A DNA stretch of 64,000 nucleotides from an uncultured Christensenellaceae bacterium (GCA_910588685.1 CAJUPX010000006.1:13922-77921), one strand, 5' to 3'; shown: positions 45,201 to 54,227, counted from the first letter of the stretch. A program made the numbers and translations. The notes: generated from the sequence alone by a model not told the origin.

Positions 45201-46968
45201 GTTGATTATTGGGGTTGGTAGCTTTGAGCTTGAAATCTACCACAACGTTTCTTGAAGCTTTTATTTCGTCGGAAAGGTTTAAGGTTGCCGCGGGAACGGT
45301 ATTGCCGTTTCCCCACTGCCAGAAACCGTGGCCTTTATTACCTTCGATTGCGATACTGCCGTCGTTAACGGTAATGCAGTCCTCAAGCGGTATCTTATCC
45401 GACTTATTAGGGTCGTATACGGTGGGATTTGCATAATCGCCGTATTTTAACGTTATTTCAGACGTAGGCTCGCCGTCCACCTGTACGACAGCGGAGCAGT
45501 ATCCGTTTGTTTTGCCGAGAATACTAAGCGTATACAGTCCGGGAACGAAATTACCGGAAAACGCGTACGTACCGTCCGCATTTTTAGTTAACTCAACCTC
45601 ATAACGGGTGTCGCCCGCAATAAGCAAGCCCTTTGCGCCGTCTGCAAGCGTTACCTTATTGCCGTCTTTACCAAGCACGGTGAGCGTTGCGTTGCAGCTC
45701 TGTGCGGCAGCCGTGTAATTTGCGTCTATCTGAATACCGGTAATAGTATAATCGGAGCCGGCGCCCGTAAACTTTATATCGGTTTTGTCGTTTTCGGGGC
45801 AGGCAAGCGACCTGAACGCAACCCAGTTACCGTCTTTCTTTGCAAAGAACGTAATTGTATTGCCTGTGCGTACCGCACGGATATCCGCTCCGTTTTCGCT
45901 GTAAATAGCCGCTTCAAGCCATTTGAGCGTTGCCGCGTCGTCCGCCTTATACGTGTCGTTTCCGAGCTTGCTGCCGAGAACGTGCTGTAATTTTATACCG
46001 TCGGTTTCACCCTCGGTATCCCAGATGCTCAGCGCCGTGCCCTTGTAGGATTCGGTCATAACAATACCGAACGCGTTATTAGGTTGATTATTAGGTTTTT
46101 TTGCTTTTAACTTAAATTCAAGCTTAACATTATTGCTGTTCTTTATATCGTCGGAAAGATTAAGCGTAATCCCTGCAACGGGTTCGTTCCACTGCCAAAA
46201 ACCGTCCACGCTCGAGGTGTTTATAGCAAGATAACGGTCGGTGTCGTTCATATGCGTAAGGTCTACGTAATAAGACTGCGACGTTGCGATTGCATAATTG
46301 AACTGCAACACTATTTCTTTTTCGCCGGCTTCCATCTTAACAGTATCGGAATATCTGTATTCTTCGTCCGCAGTTAAAACGGTGACGGTATAGTTGCCGG
46401 AAACAATTTTCTTTATAGTAAGTACGCCGTTGCCGCCTTTTTCTACTGTGTAGTCCGTACCCTCAACCAAGTCGGCTCCGTTCTGGCTGATTGTTACCGT
46501 TACGCCGTCAACAGAATCTATCGGAGTATTAGCGCCGTCTTTGCGCAATACGAGCTTTAAACGCTGGTCAACGTAAGTTACAAGCTGATAACTACAGTCG
46601 GGGCATTTACCCTCAGCATTCGGCGTGCCGTGAACAGCTTTTGTAGAAGCGTCTATTTCGCCGTCGTCGGGGCATTGCTTCCAGTGGTGGGTTACGGACG
46701 AACCCCATTCGGTGTAGCTGTGGTTATGGACTACAAGCTGATAGCCGCAGTCGGGGCATTTGCCCTCGGCGTTAGGCGTACCGTGGTTTGCCACCGTGCC
46801 CTCGTCTTTTGTTCCGTCTTCGGGACATTCTTTCCAATGCTGTGTTTGGCTGGTTCCCCATTTTGAATATTCGTGCTCGTGCTTATTGCAGCCGTCGCAG
46901 CCCGCAGCAATACCGCAGGACAATGCAAGCACTGCAAAAGGAATTGTTAATTTGAATTTTTTATTCAT
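42271..46968 (-). CDS. giant repeat surface lipoprotein with four concanavalin-like modules
   Basis: The protein has 1565 residues. Lipobox is AAGC (IAAGCDGC, Cys24). Residues 30-133 are two near-identical 51-residue His/Cys modules (HWKECPEDG, HGTPNAEGKCPDCGYQL). Four large modules follow at about 230-420, 510-710, 1060-1260 and 1390-1560. Three share the pattern FWQWN-x-P, LTLSD-x-KN-x-NV-x-L-x-F-LK, NNAFG and a closing DIKF-x-G-GSDY segment; the last is more divergent. They look like LamG/concanavalin beta-sandwiches. Between them lie small beta domains, including a repeated unit (YELELTKNSDGTYS) and InlB-like segments (YRLSSIVIGEGG). No catalytic motif is visible. I infer a multivalent glycan-capture protein of this operon. 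No named family comes to mind. Confidence 0.75.
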   Translation of the reverse strand: MNKKFKLTIPFAVLALSCGIAAGCDGCNKHEHEYSKWGTSQTQHWKECPEDGTKDEGTVANHGTPNAEGKCPDCGYQLVVHNHSYTEWGSSVTHHWKQCPDDGEIDASTKAVHGTPNAEGKCPDCSYQLVTYVDQRLKLVLRKDGANTPIDSVDGVTVTISQNGADLVEGTDYTVEKGGNGVLTIKKIVSGNYTVTVLTADEEYRYSDTVKMEAGEKEIVLQFNYAIATSQSYYVDLTHMNDTDRYLAINTSSVDGFWQWNEPVAGITLNLSDDIKNSNNVKLEFKLKAKKPNNQPNNAFGIVMTESYKGTALSIWDTEGETDGIKLQHVLGSKLGNDTYKADDAATLKWLEAAIYSENGADIRAVRTGNTITFFAKKDGNWVAFRSLACPENDKTDIKFTGAGSDYTITGIQIDANYTAAAQSCNATLTVLGKDGNKVTLADGAKGLLIAGDTRYEVELTKNADGTYAFSGNFVPGLYTLSILGKTNGYCSAVVQVDGEPTSEITLKYGDYANPTVYDPNKSDKIPLEDCITVNDGSIAIEGNKGHGFWQWGNGNTVPAATLNLSDEIKASRNVVVDFKLKATNPNNQPNNAFGLAMTEFHNGASLSFWDATKPEDGIVVHNLKGTWLGEDGWGDDKDGTLKWLETAIYGSGAYFRVERDGAEITFTARNGNEWVVIHTAECYEYADTMVKFMGIGSDYEISGIKVRVPKESDVSEFDVVANFAGDNSHGYKITVDPTVEEGDMATLVIETDNADLAWSYFPNAITVNGEQIDFSTVTVESLGANRVRYTLIIANIMENQNIVVAVAKGVKVDYNASVNNADAGSIICDMENYGKEYYWNDACTLTITAEDGYRLSSIVIGEGGNAQTVTEGWTKNGLVYTYTFTVTGDIKVNAVFEQTPEAALADVKINVVDKADEKVTLEENSKLVLNGDYHYELELTKNSDGTYSATGDVYVGEYVFSISGKHYGYGTATVTITEETTEITLKFGDIATVREEEINYDDHGMPYVNLNELVEVTDTDISINTAKIKGTKTDGFYRWNSSVPEASLTLSDQVKNATNVQLEFNLKVAGGNNDPNNAFGIALAGYKGVAVSLWNINDNKIDLHTLTGCKLGADGWGYADTYAAYGFVETLAESANGVNIRAIRNGASIKFFACNADGAWIKFFETSCAANAETDIKFLGMGSDYTVSEIKIALPQTALNVNAAVATEETGAIATDKQEYFVNEECTVTVTAAANYELKQLVIGDDTVTSGWTQNGNVYTYSFILAGDVNVVATLEKASVEVNLTITGEGLTDESVIKLTAKKDGTVTEFTKKEGVSQLIPGEYEVYVYGYKVTTLTVPADGGAVSAELEKTIAYGSSDEITVDDTAGTIAIKGNGAADRNGHRAISADLVLTEEQQNSENLTLTFNVKNTLQRRNGDDWAASRFGLQFGAGEIGFFVFLRTTNAADVVKLNPGSLDINPDSEKKWHGDDSSIKWINEAVYSADGLNVKVVRADGVIHIYAQNGTEWVQLDVDTQAAEAPSSGGDLTIGSTVKNDIKFLATGDDFTYSNIEVSTTVEGGSDVTE
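46580..46885 (-). repeat. tandem 153-bp coding repeat
   Basis: Two adjacent 153-bp copies (51 codons each) inside the giant lipoprotein gene; for example the segments starting at 46580 and 46733 both read ACAAGCTGATA. They encode the two His/Cys modules, and the similarity at DNA level suggests a recent duplication or ongoing homogenisation. Confidence 0.7.
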
Positions 46969-47023
46969 ACTTTCCTCCTAAAATATTTAACGCTTTAAGC
47001 GTAAAATCCTTTTTAATTATTAT

Positions 47024-48763
47024 TTATTTGATTACGTCGCCTGTAACCGGGTCAAAAACAAACAAGTCGTCGGCGGAAAACTTTACCGCTATTTTGTCGC
47101 CTGCGTTTAACTTGTATCTTGCGTCGAGCTTGCCTATCATATTTGTTCCGCAGAACTCGAAATGTACGTTATAATCTCCGCCTAAAAGCTCGGCTAAGGC
47201 GGGCTCGGTTACGTAATAACCGTCGTACTTTTTACCTGCTTCAACCTTTTCGATTTCAATGCGCTCGGGGCGGATACCTATAACCACCTTTTTGCCGCTT
47301 TCAACGCAGGAGCGCAACTGCTCTAATTTTTCCTTTGCTATCGTCTTTTCTTTAAGCCAAACCTCTTCCTCGCCTTCATTCTTTTTCTTGGAGAGATTTT
47401 TAAAAAATTCGATAGTGCGGACTATAAAATTTTGCTTTTTAGCCGTTTTCGTTTTTGCCTTGGTTTCGCCCAAAATAGATAAAACCTTTAAAATACTTTC
47501 CCTCGCCGATAAATCGAAGTTAGCATTTATCGCCTCGAATTCCTTGCACTTGTTCTCGTAAAAAGCCTTATACGCCCCTTTAAAATCTTTATCCGCGGGG
47601 ATATTGAAGCCCCCGTAAGTAAACGCGTTTTTCTGTTTGTCGTACTCCATTTCAAACATATTCATAGACGGCGAACCGATAAAACGCGCTACGAACAGGT
47701 TGACGGGGTGGTTGTAAATTTCTTCGGGTGTGCCTATTTGCTGAACAAAACCGCGGCTCATAACCACTATGCGCGTAGCCATTGTCATTGCTTCTATCTG
47801 GTCGTGCGTTACGTATATGGTGGTTGCGTTGATACGGTTGTGCAGTTTAACGATTTCGCTACGCATTGTAAGGCGCAGCTTGGCGTCGAGGTTGGAAAGC
47901 GGTTCGTCCATAAGGAATATGGGCACGTTTTTTATAATTGCTCTTCCGAGCGCGACGCGCTGCATCTGACCGCCGGAAAGCTCTTTGGGGATTTTATCGA
48001 GATAGGGTGTTAAATCGAGCTTTTCGGCAGTTTCGTACACTTTTGTTTTGATTTCGTAATGCGTAAGCTTTCTTGTAACGATTTTTTCGGCGCCGTCTTC
48101 GTTTAAAACGTGGAATTTTTCGTTTAACTTAACGCCGCTTGCCTCTAACTTTGCCCTTTCTGCTTTTTCAAGCTCATCGAGCCGCGCTGTCAACCCGGAC
48201 AAACCGGCATCAGGCGAGCCTAACAGCTTTACAAGCAATTTAGCCGAGCAATGCTCTATATCGAGGATAACAGCCATTTCTTCGGCAAGCGCGCCACCTT
48301 TCGCGCTCTTTGCGTGCTGCCCGAAAAGGTTTTTTATCTCGTCGAACTGATTTTTTTCAAACAAAGCTCTTATCTGGGCGCAGCTTAAAAGCGTTTGATT
48401 TACCACGGGCGCGGGATATGAGTTGATTGTGAGCGGAAACGCGATATTCTGGTACACGTTCATCTGCGGATACAGCGCGTAGCTCTGGAAAACTATCGCC
48501 ATATGTCTGTCTTTGCACGGCTTGTAATTCAAAAGCTCGTCGCCGAGATAAACGTCGCCGTCGGTTATGTCTTCGAGTCCCGCAACCATTCTGAGAGTTG
48601 TGGATTTGCCGCAGCCCGAGGGTCCTACTATTACGATAAATTCGTTTTTCGCGATTTCGAGGTTGAAATCGTACACGGCTTTTTCGCCGTTGGGATATAC
48701 CTTTACGAGGTGGCGCAAAGATAAGAAAGAATCTTTATTTGTTATATTTTCGGTTGTTTCCAT
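47024..48763 (-). CDS. CUT1 sugar ABC importer ATPase with insertion in the helical domain
   Basis: The 579-residue ATPase lies beside two permeases. Walker A GPSGCGKSTT is at 47-56, Q-loop FQSYALYPQ at Q93, signature LSGGQMQRV at 262-270 and Walker B IFLMDEPL near 283-290. In MalK the Q-loop to signature distance is about 53 residues; here it is about 169, because some 115 extra residues (about 118-233, Glu/Lys/Leu-rich) sit in the helical subdomain that contacts the permease EAA loops. A second Lys/Glu-rich insertion lies within the C-terminal regulatory part before VVIGIRPERIEIE. All catalytic motifs are intact, so it should be active. The start is 3 nt after the permease stop, preceded by AGGGG. 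Confidence 0.9.
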   Translation of the reverse strand: METTENITNKDSFLSLRHLVKVYPNGEKAVYDFNLEIAKNEFIVIVGPSGCGKSTTLRMVAGLEDITDGDVYLGDELLNYKPCKDRHMAIVFQSYALYPQMNVYQNIAFPLTINSYPAPVVNQTLLSCAQIRALFEKNQFDEIKNLFGQHAKSAKGGALAEEMAVILDIEHCSAKLLVKLLGSPDAGLSGLTARLDELEKAERAKLEASGVKLNEKFHVLNEDGAEKIVTRKLTHYEIKTKVYETAEKLDLTPYLDKIPKELSGGQMQRVALGRAIIKNVPIFLMDEPLSNLDAKLRLTMRSEIVKLHNRINATTIYVTHDQIEAMTMATRIVVMSRGFVQQIGTPEEIYNHPVNLFVARFIGSPSMNMFEMEYDKQKNAFTYGGFNIPADKDFKGAYKAFYENKCKEFEAINANFDLSARESILKVLSILGETKAKTKTAKKQNFIVRTIEFFKNLSKKKNEGEEEVWLKEKTIAKEKLEQLRSCVESGKKVVIGIRPERIEIEKVEAGKKYDGYYVTEPALAELLGGDYNVHFEFCGTNMIGKLDARYKLNAGDKIAVKFSADDLFVFDPVTGDVIK

Positions 48764-48766
48764 AAT

Positions 48767-49693
48767 TTACCCCTTAACACCGGTGGACGCAAGTCCCTCT
48801 ATCATTTTGTTTTGCGTGAATAAGAAAATTATCAGTACGGGTATCAGCGAGAATACCGCAGTCGCCATAGACACGCCCTGCGCGCCCCAGGCAGAGCTTC
48901 CGCCGTAGCTTTCGGCAAGCGCAACGGTGATAGTTTGGATATACTGTCCCTCGCCCGCCATCAGTAGCTGCGGTCCCTGCAGATTGTTCCAGGACGCCGC
49001 AAACGTGAACAGGACGATTACCAGCATCGTTGATTTCGCAAGCGGGCAAACTATTTTTCTGAATATCGTAAAATGGCTTGCGCCGTCACTCTTTGCACTC
49101 TCTATGATTTCGACGGGTATCGTCTTGAAAAAGTTATGCATAAGTATTACGTTGAACACTCCGACGATACCGGGAATAGTCAACCAGAAATAGACGAGCG
49201 CATAAGTTGCGGCGGGAGAGCTTATGCCGAGCGTGCTTTTAACCGTTTGGAATATTACAAGACCTGGAGCGGTTGCTATAACCGTAGGCGCAGCCATCCA
49301 GGCGAAAAGCGCTTTCATAAACACTTTTTTGCCTTTCCAGCGCAGAAACACCACTACGTACGCGACGACCAAATCGATTAATACCGTAAGAATAACGGTA
49401 ACGCTGGTACTCCATAAGGAGTTAAACATCCATTTGGGCATATTGTCGAGTTGTCCCTCGCTGTTGATGAAAAAGCCCGCATAATGTTTCAGAGTCCACT
49501 GCCCCGGAGTGGGAAAAATCTTTTCGGGATGCATCTGCAAATCCAAATCGGATTTAAAAGACGTTCCAAGCATATAAATTAAAGGGAAAATGAACAGAAG
49601 CGAAGCAAACGCCAGAACAATAAACGAAACAATTTTTTCGTTACGGGCAGTTATCTGCGATTTTGTAAGCCGCTTTTTTTGAACTGTCTTCAT
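48767..49693 (-). CDS. CUT1 sugar ABC permease (MalG-like)
   Basis: This 308-residue permease has six membrane segments and an EAA loop (IIESAKSDGASHFTIFRKIVCPLAKS). It pairs with the permease upstream (4-nt overlap) and the ATPase downstream. Substrate by context: rhamnose-containing or galactose-containing oligosaccharides. Confidence 0.9.
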   Translation of the reverse strand: MKTVQKKRLTKSQITARNEKIVSFIVLAFASLLFIFPLIYMLGTSFKSDLDLQMHPEKIFPTPGQWTLKHYAGFFINSEGQLDNMPKWMFNSLWSTSVTVILTVLIDLVVAYVVVFLRWKGKKVFMKALFAWMAAPTVIATAPGLVIFQTVKSTLGISSPAATYALVYFWLTIPGIVGVFNVILMHNFFKTIPVEIIESAKSDGASHFTIFRKIVCPLAKSTMLVIVLFTFAASWNNLQGPQLLMAGEGQYIQTITVALAESYGGSSAWGAQGVSMATAVFSLIPVLIIFLFTQNKMIEGLASTGVKG

Positions 49694-50727
49694 TCGCTCA
49701 CCTCTTCTTTAAGTTTTAAGCTCTGCGCCTTTAACTCGGCAAACCTGGCATATGCAACGCTGTATTTATCGCCGCGCGGTCTGTCCGCCATTGCTTTACG
49801 CTGTAAAAATCCCAAAACCGCGGAAATCAAACCGAGCACCAGAGCCGCCGAACAGATAAAGCCCGTCAGTTTGGCATAAGTCAGTCCGCCCATCAGGTAT
49901 TTTTGTATCCACATCATAGGGCTTACCAAAATATCCTGGTTTTCAATGGTGTTCAACACGTACGGCTGACCGTATAAGCTGAGCATTCCCACCACCGTAC
50001 CGAACATCGTTAAAGAGAGCGTCGATTTCATAGCCGGGAGCGTGACGTGCAATATTTTGCGCCATCTTCCGCCGCCGTCCATTTCGCAGGCTTCGTAAAG
50101 CGATTTGGGAATATCACGCAGCACGCCCGAATAGATAACGAAATTTCCGCCTACACCGCTCCATATGCACAAAAGGAGTATTATTACCCAGCGCAGGAAA
50201 TCGTCCTGAAAGGGTTTACCGCCGAGCCAGTCGATATCGGTTCCTAACAAGGAGTTGATAAGTCCCGAACCCGCCGGTCCGAAAAAGTTACAGAAAATAA
50301 TACCAGCTATCGAAATTGATACCAAACTCGGGAGATATATGCAAGCCCTGAAAAACTTGTAGCCGGGAGGGCACATATTTATAAAATAAGCCAGAATGAA
50401 AGATATGATAGTGCCGATAGGGAAAGTACAAAGCGCGTAAACGGTAACGGGTCCGAACGACTCCCAGAACGATTGCGACATTGAAATATTGCTGTTGAAC
50501 AGCATTTCAAAGTTCTTTAATCCGTAAAACTGAGTTGAGCTTACGTTATACGGGTCGTAACGCAAGAATACGTACACGAAGCCCATAACAAACGGTAAAA
50601 CCGCAAAGAGCAATAAAATTATTATGAACGGAGCCAGGAGCACCCAGGCCGAAATCTGTTCTTTGACTCTTTGCCGCCGCCGCGCAATCAAATTTTCGTC
50701 TTTTACGCTTTCAGCAAAAGCTTTCAT
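49690..50727 (-). CDS. CUT1 sugar ABC permease (MalF-like)
   Basis: The permease has 345 residues from ATG 50727, chosen because GGGGTGA lies just before it; the in-frame start at 50745 would overlap the binding-protein gene. Six membrane segments and the EAA loop LYEACEMDGGGRWRKILHVTLPAMKS are present. It lacks the long N-terminal extension of the MalF-type protein at 15156-16661, so the two importers are distinct. Confidence 0.9.
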   Translation of the reverse strand: MKAFAESVKDENLIARRRQRVKEQISAWVLLAPFIIILLLFAVLPFVMGFVYVFLRYDPYNVSSTQFYGLKNFEMLFNSNISMSQSFWESFGPVTVYALCTFPIGTIISFILAYFINMCPPGYKFFRACIYLPSLVSISIAGIIFCNFFGPAGSGLINSLLGTDIDWLGGKPFQDDFLRWVIILLLCIWSGVGGNFVIYSGVLRDIPKSLYEACEMDGGGRWRKILHVTLPAMKSTLSLTMFGTVVGMLSLYGQPYVLNTIENQDILVSPMMWIQKYLMGGLTYAKLTGFICSAALVLGLISAVLGFLQRKAMADRPRGDKYSVAYARFAELKAQSLKLKEEVSE

Positions 50728-50731
50728 TATT

Positions 50732-52189
50732 TCACCCCTGACCAACAGCTTTTAATAAGTCTATCTGGGAATTAAGCGCTTTCTGTTTAACCCTTATAAG
50801 CTCATCGTAGTCCGTTTGCTTAGGAGAGTCAATGAGCAAAGCTTCCGAAAGTATCTGACTAAGATTATCGGATACGTCCTTATAATAAGGAGTAATACCC
50901 ATAGTAATGAACGCGTCGAGGTAAGGATACCAATTATTTATAAAGTTCTTTACGCATTTGTTGTTTTTATAGACGTCCGAATCGGCTATAACATTAGAAA
51001 GGGTAACGTGACCCGCCTCCGCCCACTGAGCGCCTACGTCCGCTCTCTGCGTAAACCATTTTACAAATTCGCATATCGCCGCTTTCTGACTTATATCTTT
51101 TACCTTTTTGGTTATAGCCAGCATATGCGAGTCGCCGTATATCTTTTTAGCGTTATCGGAAGTTTCGTTTTCCATTGCAAACCAGCCGGAAACGCTCGTT
51201 CCGCCGATTATTTCCTCCGCCTGGCTGACTGATACTCCGTTAAGCTGCGCATACGCGTCTACGATGTTAGTACGGTACCAGGGCATACTTACGTAAAACA
51301 AAGATTCTTTTTTGTTGAAATCAGTTGCGCCCGCCATTTCGTGCACGCCTAATTTCGCATAACCGTTATCTATAAACGAACGCACGGATTCGATTGCTTT
51401 TCTATAAATACCGCGCTGTGATTCGTTGTCGTACCAGTCGCCGTACAAATCTTCCTTATACAGGTATCCTCCGTTCTGCAATACGGCGGTAGGCATTAAA
51501 TATTTTGCAAAGAAATCTCCGCTGGATTCCCAGGAAATCGCCGTTTTTCTCGTCGCAGCCTTATAATCCGCGCAAACTTTTAAAAGCTCGGAACGGGTTT
51601 CGGGAACCTTATCCGTATACTCCGCAAGCATCTCTTTATTGTAATATACAACCATACTTGCCGCGTCTACCGGAACGCCGAACTGATAGTCCGTGCCGCC
51701 GTTTGAATATTGATTAACTCCTTGTGCAAACGCAGTTAAATCTATTTCAACGCCCGTTTCTTCCATAGCAACGTCGTAGGGCTGAATTACTCTGTAATCC
51801 AGGAACGACTTTATCGATTTCTGATGCGACATTATAATATCCGGCGCATTGCTTGCATTTTGCGTAATCTGGCGCGTAACCGTAGTTTCAAAATCTGTCT
51901 CGCCTACGCTTTGGCTGATTACGTTGATTTTACCGCGGTATTCGGCATTGAACTGAGCGATAAGCTGATTGAACGGATTTTTGTCAACGCCTCCGACTAT
52001 GGTAGTAAGACGTATGCTTACGTCGTCGAACACAACGTTTCCGTTAGCGTCTTTATTGAGCTCGCCCTCGGTTGACCACCAGGTGCCGTCCGCGTTCAAA
52101 TCGTCGTCCCCGCCGCCGCAGGCAGCTAAAGGCACGGTTAAAGCCAAAGCCAGCGATACACAAAATACGCTTAATAATTTCTTTTTCAT
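50732..52189 (-). CDS. substrate-binding lipoprotein of the second sugar importer
   Basis: This 485-residue extracellular binding protein has lipobox LAAC (VPLAACGGG). The SBP_bac family region begins with VSIRLTTIVGGVDKNPFNQLIAQFNAEYRGKI. GGAGG precedes ATG. It sits directly upstream of the permeases and is the likely primary receptor. The ligand is not determinable from sequence; the operon suggests a rhamnosyl or galactosyl oligosaccharide. Confidence 0.9.
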   Translation of the reverse strand: MKKKLLSVFCVSLALALTVPLAACGGGDDDLNADGTWWSTEGELNKDANGNVVFDDVSIRLTTIVGGVDKNPFNQLIAQFNAEYRGKINVISQSVGETDFETTVTRQITQNASNAPDIIMSHQKSIKSFLDYRVIQPYDVAMEETGVEIDLTAFAQGVNQYSNGGTDYQFGVPVDAASMVVYYNKEMLAEYTDKVPETRSELLKVCADYKAATRKTAISWESSGDFFAKYLMPTAVLQNGGYLYKEDLYGDWYDNESQRGIYRKAIESVRSFIDNGYAKLGVHEMAGATDFNKKESLFYVSMPWYRTNIVDAYAQLNGVSVSQAEEIIGGTSVSGWFAMENETSDNAKKIYGDSHMLAITKKVKDISQKAAICEFVKWFTQRADVGAQWAEAGHVTLSNVIADSDVYKNNKCVKNFINNWYPYLDAFITMGITPYYKDVSDNLSQILSEALLIDSPKQTDYDELIRVKQKALNSQIDLLKAVGQG

Positions 52190-52207
52190 TTATTTTTCCT
52201 CCTTATA

Positions 52208-54217
52208 TTAACCCTTGGGCATAAGTTTTACGGCAAAACCGCCGTTTTTGAACATATCGATAGTTTCTTTATCCGTACTTGTTATATCCTTTGTCATTTT
52301 TATAACGACTTTGTTATCCAAAGGGTCGTTAATAAAGAACTCCGCTTCATACGTCTTATCCTTATCGAGGAACGAAAAATCTACCGTAACCATCGTATCG
52401 AGTATGCTGTTTACGCCGCCGACAAACCAGTTTTCGCCGCTTCTTACGGCGCCTACGTAATAAGTGTCAAGCTCGCCGCAGAGGAATTTTGTATCGTCGT
52501 GCCTTGCGGGTACGTACTTATAAAATTCTTTTATCTGCTCTTTCGTATACGTATACTCAAAATCCGCCATAGACGGGGTGCCGCATTCAAAGAGAATTGC
52601 GAGCGCCATATTCTGCGCCATAGTCATACCTGTCGTAAAAGGATTTACTACGGGCGTAAAATCGCTGGGTCCTATAACCGCGCGGGTAAACAGCTGGTTT
52701 ACCGTAACGCTTGCGTCAATACCGGTATTTTCGTTGCCGCGTATTCCCTCGCGGTTGAGCGCGTTGGGATAAATTCTTCTTTCGCCGGTGGGCTTGTTGC
52801 AGCCGTGGCAGTTGACTATCATTTTACGCTTTGCGCATTCCTGATAAATGGTTTCGTACCACTCGATTGTTCCCGTATCTTCACCGTAGAACTTGGGGTT
52901 TTCGGCGTTCTGTCCGTCGAAGAAGTCAATTTTAATACCCGCAACTCCCCAGCTTTGCCATAAATCAAGCTTCTGTTCCAGAATTTCCTTTCTGCCGAAG
53001 CCGAAGTCCGGGAGCGAATTGCACCATACGATAATTTTAACTCCCTTTTCATCGGCTTCCTTTACAAATTTAATAAAATTATCCACGTTAAGTCCCGAGT
53101 TCCAGCCGCCGTCAACTATGATGTATTTCCAGCCCATTTCACTCGCTAAGTTGACGTAACGCCTGTGCATAGCATAATCCTGCTGCGAGGATATATTCAG
53201 ATAAATCAGCCAGTCCCAGGCGGTAACGCCGGGCTCCACCCAGTCGTAATTATAAATTTCCTTTTCCTCGGCGGAAAGGGTATCGTAATTATCGGGTTTC
53301 CAGTACTCCGCGTCGTCGTAAACCTTTTCTACGAGTTCACTCTCCACAACCGTGCCTAAATCGCCCGTTATTCCCATTCTCCAGGGTGAAGTGAAGGGAT
53401 AGTCGATTTTGTTATCGTCAATCATAAATCCGGCAGGGGTAGGTACCGTCTGTAAAATACCAGTGCCCTCGTTTTCTTCCGCCTCTTTTAAGAACGAGCC
53501 GTAGAAGCCGCTGCCTATAAGACCGGACTCGGTGACAAGCGAATAGATTTCGCTGCCCTTTACTTTATACAAAACAGGCATAGAAACATAGGTTTGCGCA
53601 AGGTCGTCGCTGCGCATATAGTTATACGCTTCCTCGTAAGCATAGAAATTCTGACCGTTAATGCCGTTGAAAGGCATAACCCAACAGCTGGAATTGGCGG
53701 GAATCGCAAATTCCGTATCCTCGCTTAACACGGTCATAGTGCCTTCGCTTCCGTTAACGGCTCTAATACCGTATCTGAACGCGTAACCGTCGTCATAAGC
53801 GCGCATAGTCAAATCGAGATAGAAAGCCCAGCCCTTGAACGTTATCGTTGTTTCGTTGCAGTCGTACGTCACTCTTTCGTGCTTGCCCGTTATATTTTCG
53901 TACTCGCCCTGTACTCTCTGCGACTTGACGTCTTCTACCGTAAGCAAACGGAAGTCATCCTCCTCGATAGTAAAGCCCAAAGCCGATTTATCAACTACCG
54001 TCACGTCACCCTTTTTGACTGTGTACGACAGTTCGCCCGCACTGTCCATAGTGATTTCGGACTTGATACTGCCGTCGGGAGACGAAACAGTCCAGCTGCC
54101 TTTATCAGACATATCGGGGTCTACTGCTTTCTGTCCGCACGCGGTCATAAGCGTTATGCCGCTTACAAGACAGCTTACGCAGGTTATTCCTGCAATTACA
54201 GATAATATTTTTCTCAT
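52208..54217 (-). CDS. GH97 alpha-glycosidase lipoprotein
   Basis: The 669-residue protein is the surface-anchored hydrolase of the operon. Lipobox is LMTAC (Cys27). The N-terminal GH97 beta-supersandwich (SWTVSSPDGSIKSEITMD, GFTIEEDDFR) is followed by the barrel: WKYIIVDGGWN, KIIVWCNSLPDF and GVAGIKIDFFDG with Asp431. In GH97, an Asp at this spot goes with retaining enzymes such as alpha-galactosidases, whereas inverting alpha-glucosidases use Glu elsewhere; I therefore favour alpha-galactosidase, with moderate confidence. GAGGT precedes the ATG. GH97 is best known from Bacteroidota. Confidence 0.88.
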   Translation of the reverse strand: MRKILSVIAGITCVSCLVSGITLMTACGQKAVDPDMSDKGSWTVSSPDGSIKSEITMDSAGELSYTVKKGDVTVVDKSALGFTIEEDDFRLLTVEDVKSQRVQGEYENITGKHERVTYDCNETTITFKGWAFYLDLTMRAYDDGYAFRYGIRAVNGSEGTMTVLSEDTEFAIPANSSCWVMPFNGINGQNFYAYEEAYNYMRSDDLAQTYVSMPVLYKVKGSEIYSLVTESGLIGSGFYGSFLKEAEENEGTGILQTVPTPAGFMIDDNKIDYPFTSPWRMGITGDLGTVVESELVEKVYDDAEYWKPDNYDTLSAEEKEIYNYDWVEPGVTAWDWLIYLNISSQQDYAMHRRYVNLASEMGWKYIIVDGGWNSGLNVDNFIKFVKEADEKGVKIIVWCNSLPDFGFGRKEILEQKLDLWQSWGVAGIKIDFFDGQNAENPKFYGEDTGTIEWYETIYQECAKRKMIVNCHGCNKPTGERRIYPNALNREGIRGNENTGIDASVTVNQLFTRAVIGPSDFTPVVNPFTTGMTMAQNMALAILFECGTPSMADFEYTYTKEQIKEFYKYVPARHDDTKFLCGELDTYYVGAVRSGENWFVGGVNSILDTMVTVDFSFLDKDKTYEAEFFINDPLDNKVVIKMTKDITSTDKETIDMFKNGGFAVKLMPKG

Positions 54218-54227
54218 CTTATCTACC

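Noticed and set aside
46580..46885. CRISPR-like or mobile repeat
   Set aside because: The repeat is two in-frame coding copies without spacers, inside a lipoprotein gene.
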